64,000 bases of DNA from Saturnia japonica (taxonomy: Eukaryota; Arthropoda; Insecta; Lepidoptera; Saturniidae): the NCBI GenBank assembly GCA_033032175.1, contig CM065321.1, forward strand, positions 16,266,501 to 16,330,500. The letters are read 5' to 3'. The notes under the pieces were generated by a model. The model was not told where the DNA came from. It did not search any database and worked only from the letters and a program-made list of their open reading frames with translations. Both the position numbers and the translations under genes were made by a program. Positions 46,101-58,100 of the stretch are shown here, piece after piece (position 1 is the stretch's first letter; every line of letters begins with the position of its first letter).

Positions 46101-49100
46101 CTGGCCGCGATATCTTCTGCGTGGACTTAGAATTAGGTTTTCACAGGGATAAGAAAAGTATTCTATGTGTAGATTTCATCCAAATCCGTTCAGCCGTTTT
46201 TGCATGATTGAGTAACAAACATCCGAACATACAAACTTTCAAATTTATGATTTAAGTAGCAGTTTATCTCTCCGACAAATATCGTTAATATTAAAAAAAT
46301 AATGTTGAAATCATCCCCTATTGTAGAGATGATTTTTTTAAAAAGCGAAAATCTACGACTTGATAAAAAATAAATAATACCAATGGCATAAAATAAATTT
46401 GAATATTCATATCTCTTCTTTGAGAAATTATGGATTCACAATTCAAATTTTCAGCCCATTTTTCACCAATTCAAGTTTTATTTTGCCACAAAAGAGCCTT
46501 TGTCCTTCTCCAAGGCTAAATCTAACTCGAAAATTCATAGAAATTAAATCAGTGGTGTAGGCGTGTAAACGTAACAAACATACAGCCAGACAGACAATAG
46601 TTACTTTCGCATTAATAATATTAGTATGAATTTACCTCCAAAAACTAGCTGCCTAACATGATCACTTTAGACACTTTTTATTTAATATAGTTTCTGAATA
46701 ATTTAGTTAATGTTGCTAAACAATTTTTAATTGCGAATTCAATTTTGATAAATCTATATATTAATACGTGAAGTAAAAGATTTCGGTACCTTTTTAAGCG
46801 TATTGCGAGCACGGAAGACTGAGATTTGGCATGGTTAAAGTTTATATGGAGAAGGAGTGCAGAATCCTAACCGGACCAGTGCCATTGAACTTAGATCCCC
46901 CAAAATATTGACATTGTCACTCAACGAAAAGTGACAGCAAGTGATATAATATTTATTGTTTAGGTTCATACTGCAAATGTCAAACAGAAAATAGTTTATG
47001 ATTAAAAAGTCGCTTCTCGAATTTCGATCATTGGGCGACTGCTAGTATATGTAAATATGTAATTAATAAAAAAAAAAAAAAACAATACAGAACCTGCGTC
47101 TAGTAGGAAGCTAATGATACATAAAATATTATATCCAGCAACGTAAATTTACAAAGGAGACGGATACTCTTTCATACAGACATGGGCCTGGGTAAAAAAA
47201 GAGATGTAAAAATATGAAAACGGTGTAAATTAATAGTTAATGCATTATTGAACAGTCACTGAAAAAAGCGGATATTTTTTGCAATTTAAAAGTAGAGATT
47301 TAGGATATTTCGTAAAAGTGAAGTCATTTAAATGAAGTTAATAGAAAGGTCATTTTTATTATCATTTAAAGTTATTAGAATGATATTGTACTATTTTAAA
47401 AACAAATATATATTCGATTTTATAAGCCATATTTCAACTAATTACATTCTGGGCCCAGAAATACCCGTCTTCTTTCAGTAAGACCATTGTAATGAGACTA
47501 AGTATGCTACTTATACTGTAAGTTGGTAAGCAGATTCCAGATAATGCTGCAATATCAGGTCAAGGTTACCATGTTCTTTAAATTGCACTGAATACTAAAT
47601 TTGGCGATTTCCGATTTTTAATGCAGCTAGCGTTTTAAGAACCAACTCCAGTTCCTGCATGGTACCATATTTGATACCAGCTTCGAAAATCATGGTAATG
47701 TTATGATTAATCAAAAATCTTGATAAAAAATCAGAGGCTGAAAAACGCCTCGTGGTGGCGGCGACACCGACACTGTTTACCCCCCACAATCCAAACATAT
47801 CAAACACACCGTCTCGGTCCAATATTTGGTGAAATGTTTGTGCAAACATGGTGCGGTTTATGTAGAACATTTTGTCGGACACCTCATCATTGAGACCATA
47901 TCCTGTTTGGCTACGATAAGGGGTTCGGCAAACACCGACGGAATGTACGACGCGGGGAGGTCCGAAAGATTCTGCGGTGTTTTTCTTTATTTAATTTTTT
48001 AAATGTTTTTAAAGGGTTTATTGGATTAAGATTTACTGCGAGTTGAGATTTATTAAATGGATTTGTAATGGGTGTTTTTATGAAAATGGTAGTCGATAGA
48101 CTGGCTCTCGGAAGCACAAACACGTGATTGATAACAGTGTTGCCAATACTGAAACGGTATAAGCATCGAAATAACAAACTTTATAGCGACAAATCCAAAG
48201 TTGCTCAAGGTAAAGTCGAATAAATAATTCTTAGAATGCCCTAATAATACGTTATTTTGCTTTTAGATAAATCATTAAGTAATTACTATAATTGCTAATA
48301 AGTATAATTTATTAAAATATCTATAAAAATTGTACTCACATTTGGGTTCTGCGCAAACTAATGTGCCTATATTCACAGCGATGATAAAGTTTGGCGCAAA
48401 GATTACGTTGTGAATTATATTTCAAAGATCGGTTTCATAGGGTCATTGACGAGCTAGAAATTCATCAAATTACAACAAAGGTTACATCTCTGACAAAGTA
48501 TACCGAAAACATAAATTGTTTTCTGTTGCAGGATACTTTATCTGTTCACCTTTCTGTTGATATCAAAATTTTATCTCTTCACTTGTCCATGATAGTATTG
48601 TGTGATGAAAAATCTATCCAAAAACGAATCCATTAGTACTAAATGCGAATGTTTTTCACAGAATTGCAAAAAAAAAAAACCGGAATTATATAAAAAGAAA
48701 TGCACCGGCAACACTGACATGGTTATATAACTTTTCAGCTGTCAATTCTCAGAAATTTAAACACATTACAAACCCGTTAAACATGCAATTATTATAGATA
48801 GTCAATCTAGGAATAATTCACGATGTCAACTCTAAGTGTTATTTATTGCTTCACTTCGTTTCGAACGAACCAATCACATAGCGGCTTTAGTTACCGCGCA
48901 TCACCGAAATTTTTCTAATTATTTTGAAGTAGTACTCTACAGGCTATGTGCTTCGTGTACGTTACTAATACACTTTTCGATTTTATTATCGACAAATTGA
49001 TTGAATCATTTCGAAGATATAATATATTTTTATAGCCTTCTATATCAGTAAGGCTATAAATATAGACTTAACAGTTATTTTAAACACGCTAATGTCTCTG

Positions 49101-52100
49101 GAACTATGATTTAAAAAAAAAAATTACATTTATAGCCTATGGTCTCCGGCTTCGCTCGCATCAAGTTTGAAAAATATAATTACAAATTTCGAACATCTGT
49201 CGCACTTCCTTAGGTATTTCATTGATGCAGGCGTTACTTTACGAAAATCCATCATCATTAATTTATCCGAAATTTCTTTGCTACTATCGCCTATTAGTTT
49301 CAGATTTTAGATAATTACTGATTACTTTCAGATTCATCTTAAAAGTTAATAACAAACGTTTTTCGTTGAAGAAAGAAGAAAGAACTCTTAATCTGTTTCA
49401 GGCGAAAGTACAAAGAAATTTTGGATATATTAATTACCCGTTTAGGTGTTGAATCTCCAAAAATCCGTTATAAGCGGATGCCTACGACATAATAAATAGA
49501 AGTGCGCCATAACTATCTGTGTACCAAACTTCAGCCCAATCCGTTCAGCGGTTTGAGGTTTGAGGTCTTTGTTGATAGATCAGTCGGTCAGTAACAGTTT
49601 CCTTTTATATATACTTAGATTATCACGAACCTTTAAGCTATATAACTTTACGCTACGAGCTTAAGGAGCAGAGCAGTAATTAAGAATAATCAATCATCAT
49701 CATCATCATTTCAGCCGCAGGACGTCCACTGCTGAACATAGGCCTCCCCCATAGATTTCCAGAGCGACCGATCTTGTGCGGCCTGCACCCAACGGCTCCC
49801 AGCGACCTTTATTATGTCGTCTTTCCATCTAGTGGGGGGCCGTCCTACGCTGCGCTTTACGGTGCGTGGTCTCCACTCGAGAACTTTTCTGCCCCAACGG
49901 CCGTCAGTTCACCGAACTATGTACCCCGCCCACTGCCACTTCAACTTGCTAATCCTTTTGGCTATGTCGGTTACCTTAGTTTGTCTACGGATCTCCTCAT
50001 TTCTGATTCGATCTCGTAGAGAGACACCAAGCATAGCCCTCTCCATAGCTCGCTGAGCGACCTTGAGCTTTCTTATGAGGCCCACAGTGAGCGACCACGT
50101 CTCTGTGCCGTATGTCATCCATCACTGGCAACACACACTGGTCAAAGACTTTCGTCTTGAGGCACTGAGGTATTTTGGAATGAAGTATTTTGAATAATCA
50201 ATGAAATAATAAAATTAAATAATTAGTTATTAATTAATTGTTTTAATAAGAAAATAATTAAGTAGTAATCACTAATCAGACATCAAGCAATCTGGAAAAC
50301 TGTACGCAAGTAAAGGGACAGAGAAAAACAATAGGGTACAGTGGTGCATTGAGCGTTGTGAAGAGTTGGTTGAATAAATTGAATACGAGTGAAACCATGT
50401 GACACAGCTAGTATAAATCTATAAATGGTTCTAAAGATTAATCATAAACACATTTTTTTATTATATAATTAAATGGAATTCATGAATGACACCTTTTGTA
50501 GTGACTCTTATCTACTTGTTTCTTAATAAATTTCTTATCGAGTAAAGAATGCGTGCGTGATAGTTATAGAGAATTATCTTTTTAATTTTGAATAATGTGA
50601 TGTAAGATGTATAAAAGGATAACAATTTCTTCTTTTATAAATAAATATAAATAAAATGATTGAGGTTTGTCTTTGTGCGTGCATAAAACAAAAAGTAATG
50701 GATAGATATTTTTTTTTGTTTTTACATCATAGATACTTGTTCCTTATCTAAAAAAAAAAATATCACGATATCTTCATAAAATTAAAAGGGATTATAAGGA
50801 GTATGATGTGAGGAGAGTAGACGGAGTTATGAGTCACGAAGAGATAGGTGTTAATGATGGGTTTAATATAGATTTAAAACATTTTGGATACAAATTACTG
50901 AGGATATAGTAAATCATAATAAACAGAAATATATAGTGTTAGAAATCCCCGATACGTCATTATCTGGGTGATAAAGAACATGCCTATCCTCGATAAGAGG
51001 CCTTTTTTACCTAGTAGTGGCATATTCACACTGCATTAATATAATTATTTGTATTAACCTTCTACTTAATAAAAATTTAGTTTTGACTGTAAAAATAAAT
51101 AAATGCATCTAAGCTTAACATTTTTTATTAGTCCTATGAAACCTTGACAATGACAAAATACATGATGCGGATCTAAATAAACATCAATTCAGACTAGTTT
51201 TTACCAGATAGCGTTGTTAAAGCGTCTAGGATAACCCCTCTTTTGTGTAGATAAATAACTCTTGTTACTTCTGTCGAAACGTCTACGACTTGTTAAAAGA
51301 AACTAGACTATCGACCGAAACCAAATAACCAACTAGGTTGATTTGACACTCTTTCTTGGTTGCTAAATAACTACCATATGAATTGTAATAATGTGTCTCC
51401 ATTTTAAAATTTCAATGAATTGTACAATTTGAAATTTTCAATAATTTTGAAAAGTCCCCTGGTGTATCTTCGAAATTGAAGGTTCAAAACCAATGAAATT
51501 AAAATGGGACCGACCTTCAGGTAAATCATCAAAGTCGGTTCGAAAACAACGAAGTTATGGTTGAATATAGATAAAAAACATACATTCTACATTCACACAA
51601 AAATATATATTGAGTAACTTCCCGTCTTTTGTTGAAGTAAGTTAAAAAATAAGTGTTTCATTAAAGCGTCTAACATTCAGAACGCATCGTAATATCTATT
51701 GTGAATTTTATTTCTGAACACACCCTAAATCAGTTTTTGAACACATGCCTACTGTATGTAATGGGGGATACCCCTCGCAGTCAGAAATCTCAGACGCTGG
51801 AAGAAAAAGATAGCCGATGTCAACTTTTTGCCACAGTTTCTGAAAAATCTTAGATCAGTATTTTGTCTTATCTCACTTTCAATCTCTTAGAAGTCAAGAA
51901 ATAAACATAAATCTTTTAATATTTCTTTAAAAACTTAAGTTTTCTTTAAAACCATTGTTCCACTTATACTGAAGCCTCAAGAAGAATGAAACTGTGGGCA
52001 TGAATAAAAAAAACATCTCGGTGTATAAAGTTATGACTTATGTACTTAATGTAAAATGTTCTACTTGTTACTTGTTCGATTTTTATACGTTGTTAGGTTC

Positions 52101-55100
52101 ACAAAATACACAATAATAATTACGTAAGCAGGAAGGTATCAAGATAAATTCAAATTGGATAACACCATTTAGTACTAATGTTCAAACAGCCAATGAATAC
52201 GATTAGTTTCCAAAGATTTTCGAACATAAATCGGTTAACAAGTCTTCAGGGTTTCGTTCAATCTAGATTTTCAATCGGGAGATAACTAAAGCCAGCCACA
52301 TTTTGATTTCTCCTATAACGACCCTTCGAGTCTTAAATGTAGTAGAAGCCAAAACACGATTTTAGGGAAAACGCAAAAAAACCGAATAGTTAATTGGAAA
52401 TAAAAATATTTATAACTTTTTTCTCTATGAGTTGTTTTCATACAAAAAAAAAAAATGTATATGCAATGTTCAAACAAAGACTTAATTTACGACAATTGAC
52501 CAACGACTAGAATGTCAAGTACGACAACAAATAAAAGTAAAACTGAATTTGGTTGCTAAATAAGCTGAATAGTAAAAGACATTTTTATTAAGATATTAAA
52601 TTTTGAAATATACAAATCGATAGAGCTCGTGAAAGTAAATAAGACAGTGTTTAAAGTCGATTTTGGACAAATGGCTTTTACTACATTTGAGATTCGAAGG
52701 GTCGATAAAGTGCAAAAATATAATCAAATATCCTTTTGATGTAGTAGCATTAAGTTTAAGGAGGGTAAAACAAGAAATTTCTTTCTAGATTTCTCTTTAC
52801 TTGGCGCATCCTGACTGGTGGATTGGCTCCGCCCTACAGAACGCAGGCAAATAACCTTGTGTTGTGTTTTTGCTGTGTGTAGGGTTTCCAGAGCTCCTTG
52901 GGGTAGGAAGGTTCTAGGTTGGAACGCGCTAGTTATAATTATGGTATTACAAGCGTTCATTCATATGTTACGGTAGCCGCTTACCATCAGGCGGTCGGTA
53001 TGCTTGTTTACCATATTAGTTGTAAAAATAAATAAATGTTCATGTTATATTCTACTATTAACCGCCTGCGACTTTGTTGACGTTTATAATATATCTATAC
53101 AATTAATAAAATTGAAGTGTCTGTTTGTAATGTCAAAATAACAGATTTTTACTAAATGCATGTGAATTTATATACGACACCAATTAATAAAAAGCTCATT
53201 TTAAAAAAAATTTATCTGTCTGTTTGTTCCGGGTAATCGCCGAAGCGGTTGGACCGGCTTTGACGGGACCTTCACTGATAGATAGCTGATGATATAGGGA
53301 GTAACTTAGCCTGCTTTTATTATAGAAAATGAATTATGGTTATGCACAAATAAAAAACTGGTCATGGTGAATTAATTCAGGCGATTAAATGGCTTACGCT
53401 GTGTAAACCATAAGAATTATTTCAAATGAATGTACTACATAATTATAGGAAATAAAAAGACCTACAAAAAAGTCCGAGAGAGTATACATCTATCTTCTAA
53501 GGAACACACACAATAAGCAGTTTTGTCTTTAAAATAGCCGAGAGTGGGGGAGTAAAATTCTCGCGGGCATTCTGTAGTCCACGTGAGTGAAGCCACGGGC
53601 ACAGCTAGTATAAAATGTAAAAAACATAAAAATTGCTTAAATATCTTAGGAATAACTCAGTTTCTTATCAGTGAAAGAATTTTTAAAAACAAAATCAATA
53701 TTTTTTAAATACAATTTAGGCCCCGAGGAGGAACCTATAAACGTAAAACACTACTACCGGTTCCAGTCATCGAGAAGAACTGGCAAGAAACCTGATCAGA
53801 ATTGAGAATAATGCTTAAGGAATTGTGAATTTACTTTTATAGTAGTTAGGTATATACTGTTAATGTATAGGTGTATGTAAGAAATATGTTTCTTTGTCCC
53901 ATAAGCGTTCGTAAAACATTTATCCGATTGCGTTAAAATTTTGGTAAGTTGTTGTTCTACACGTACTTTCGAAGGTATTAGATTAGTACAAACGGTCTAA
54001 AATAGATGGTGCGCGAGTCGTTTCATTGCGAAGACTAACGATACGGAGTCGTGGGAAAAATTAGTAATTAAATATAATATCACTTCTTATTTTTATGCAT
54101 ATCGTTAAATTTTCGAATACCTACCATAAAATCCTTACTGTATTTATTTCAATATTTACATAATTATCCTTAGAGAATAGATTCAGAGTAAGCTTATGTA
54201 AATAAATTATTTGGCAATAATAATTCCTCCCTAAACCGTAATTTATAACATATAGAATTAAATTGAATGAAATAGTGATGCTTCGTAATCTATAGTGTTG
54301 TAACCAATAACGTTGATTACCGATCACCGGTATTAACAGCATTATAACGTTAACGATAACGTATCTACCTGCATGTAATGCATTTAATTTTAAACGATAG
54401 ACGATGTCGATTTAACGGTTCAACCTATTTTAAGTTATCGTTTCTAAGTTACATTACATAATAGGAAGGGTTGGTATGGCCTTCATTAAGGTTCCTCAGA
54501 TGAGGTAGTCAAATGTTTTGAATTCTCTCTTCATATTTACGGTTGTAATCCTTTGCTGTTTGGAGTGTCTATTTGGTGTTTTTTGGTTGTAAATATTTTT
54601 GTAAAATGTAGACTTATTGTGTTTTTTTTTAAATGAGTGAGGACTTAACAAATTGTTTATTCTTATAGAATTATGACTAATACGGCTGGATTTATTTTAC
54701 TAAGATAATTAAGGTTGTAATGCTGCGGCTTACTGAGAAATAGGTAAAAACATCTTAGAGATTTAAGCAACAAGTAACTACTTTTAACCAGTGATAAAAG
54801 TTCTACGTCACCTCCAGGTGCTTTTTTTATATTCCTAAAATGGCAGACAAGCTCTAGGCCCGTCTGATTGTAAGTGGCTACCGTAATCTATGGACGGTTG
54901 CCGCAGGGCACCGCTAGATACAATATAAAACTTAAAAATAGTAAACTTGATTTAGAGAAGCTTCATATTAGTGAAATAATTTTCACAATTCGTTTAGTAC
55001 TTCCAGCGCTTACCTCGTACATTCAAACTCACAAACTTCACTTCTTTTTTATACAACTTAGGCAGCAAACAAGCGTACGGTTACCTTAGCCTATGGACGC

Positions 55101-58100
55101 TTGTAACTTCAAAGGTTTTACTAGCGCGTTGCCTACCTTGAGTCCACTATCCCTGGGAAGCTCTGGAAACCCTACTCACGTGGACGGAGGTATTTCATAA
55201 CTCAGTCTGCACCAAGTGCGATAAATCTCCTTAGATATTTCTCTATACCCTATATGTCTTCTTCCTAAACAGGTGTTTTATTTCATATAAAATTGCTTGA
55301 AGAGATAGGAGATCTATAACGGCAAGGTAGAAGTTTCAAATAAGTCATTACCTTTTCTTTATTCTAGACAACAGATGCACTTTAACGTTTGGAAAGTAAA
55401 TGTATAAATCATACACCCGACTTAGGAATCTGCTAGGAAATGTTTTGAAGGTCATAAATAACAGTGGAAAGTAACATAACTTGACAGTTAGTCTGTTGTC
55501 AATCCACTGAGCTAAAAGTTCTCTTGAAAAATAAGAAAATAAGAAAGACCTTTGAGAGTTTATGTCCTAACTATATAAGTCCAATTGTAATATATTTGGC
55601 GATAATCATGGTGAAATTAAGAGATTTTGAGGTTTTTAACCCTAGACAATATCATAGTTATTGTAGACGGGCATACATAGATTGAAATAAAATATGAATA
55701 CAGCATCACTTGTGATTAATCAGACAAACCTAAACCTTAAAACGTAAACCTTATTATTTATTGTGTTGTAATTCGACCATAGTTTCATTTGATGTTATGT
55801 GATTTAGCTGAAACCAGTCAGCCACAATAGCTATCCTATTCTACTTTTTTGCGTATCCTGTTACTTTTTGCCATAAAGGCTTGAGGCTTTAACAACTTCA
55901 TCGGGCTTGGGAGCGAGCGCTGAAGGCACTTAGCCACGCTTCTATCCTACCATACCACAAATGTTTTATTTTAGCTAAAATTAAAGCTCACTGTAGAATC
56001 ATAGCTACATTGTGATAATACACCAGGATGTACGAAAAGGTTCTTTATCAAAGTATAGGTTATTTGCGATGATACAGAATACAATGCGTATTACTATTGT
56101 GAAACTTATCTTGCCGATCTCTTTGAATCCCTTTTTACCTGTGAAGTAAAACCTAGTTAACTTATTCAATGAATATACCTAGTGTACATAACAAGAACGT
56201 TTTGAAAAATAATAACTTTGTTTTTATGACTGACTTTACTTATGAGGGAATTTGTGGTTAGTGAATGGCAAAATTAGTTTTTCTTATTATGAATTGTGAA
56301 ACAGCTCTCGAATACCATATTAATACTTACTCTATGTTATACATTTGTTATATACCTACGAGATGAACCTTGTTGCTCTAAATCTTAATAGTACATATTT
56401 TCAAATAAAGACTGGATAAAATGATTTATTTCACATCAGTCCTGATTAAGGTTTTGATCCATCAAAAATATTTAAAAAATATAATTCGGCTAATAGTTAC
56501 GACGCCGAGATTGGTTTTAAATAGGTATTATGAAAAAACAGATATAATGAATATCAAAATACCCAATTTTTGATATATCTATATAAATAAAATGTATTGC
56601 CGCTGTTTGCACATCTCGCAAAAAATACTGTATAGATTTTGATTTAAAAAATTGTTTTACTATCTAAATACCTATATAGTCCTTAAAAAAAATATATATC
56701 ACAATATATTGATTTAATACAAGGTTAATAAAGTTTTAAGAACCTAAGCATCACGCGTTATTCTGTTATCCAGGCGACCAAAGCCGCGAGCTCAGCTAGT
56801 CGTGTATAAAAATGATGCAATTTTCATTCTGTAAGGGGTTTTAATATGATCAAAAGTTTTATTAATACTATATAGTAAATATCATTAACATTATTATAAT
56901 AAATTTTATTAGATAATTTTTTTTTTTATTTAAGTGGAATGCCATCTTCTGTATACCAGTGTAATTTACATTACGAACTTCGAACTTTTCGAACATTACC
57001 TTATCCTAATGTATTTTTAGGTTAGTAAGGATATTATCCCTTGATATAATATCTAAGCGAGCCTTAGTTATAAATATGTTATTATTTTTCAACGCTTCCG
57101 CGATACCCGTTATTTAGAATATGAGAAGTTGTGTCATGAGCGCGTTAACCGAGCTCTAGATTTCACGTATGATTTTATGTCCGATTGAAACGTTCGCATA
57201 TAAAATATTTATTGATTTCCTGAAGTCTACTCTCAGAGTCCATATATAGACGTGTTTCTTCTCCGATATCGAACAAGAACATTACATAAATCATTTTGTT
57301 TCGTTATGCAATACGATAGTTTTGGCAAGTAAACGGTTATTTAGGGATGAACCTATATAACAGCATAGCGTTTCAAGTGTTTTATTATTGAACGGTGTTC
57401 ACGAAGATTCAATCGCATTTAATATGACCTTAACAATACTCTTTAATGACTAGCAACCGCCTATGATTTAGTTCGATATATTTAAAATATGAAATGTATA
57501 AGAATAAAATATATTTAGTATCACTGTGGAAACACATTCTATTAGTGATTTTTTTATTTGGTTCCCAAAGCAGATATCAAACTGGTTAACGCAAAACATT
57601 TTTAAGAAAGAAAAAAAATATTGGTGTGTGCCTAAAAAAGTAAACAAGTGCCTTGAACAAAGCTTAATTTTATTGATAATAATAGATTTTACTGTACTAT
57701 ACTGTATAAATTTATTGATATTTTGTATTTTGCCTATAGATCTTTCAATCCCTATTTTATACAATAGGCACACCATACCTTGCCGTCCACTCATGATGTT
57801 ATAACCTCATTTATAGTCAATAGTCAAGCTTATAGCACTCGAAGAATAATACTAAAGTGCGCTTTCAAGTATTTCAACAAACTTTTTTGTAACTTAAAAC
57901 CGAAATCATTTTTAGGAGATTTATTAAAGCATGTTTTATGTATCATAGATGTTTTATTGTTGTTTAGTAAAGTTTAATTTTTTTATAACGATTTGAAATC
58001 ACTTTATTTCACTCAATAGTAAATAAGTTACAGTCGCGGATAACTTCCACAGTTTTTAAAAAGTAGTATGGAGATCGCTTCATAATATATGTCTCATGTT

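Noticed and set aside
49774..50056. Plus-strand frames of about 80 codons
   Set aside because: They are antisense to the RTE LINE coding region.
57468..57977. Overlapping ORFs of 65-108 codons on both strands
   Set aside because: Low-complexity AT-rich frames rich in Ile/Phe/Lys/Leu, no splice support and no family; chance frames.
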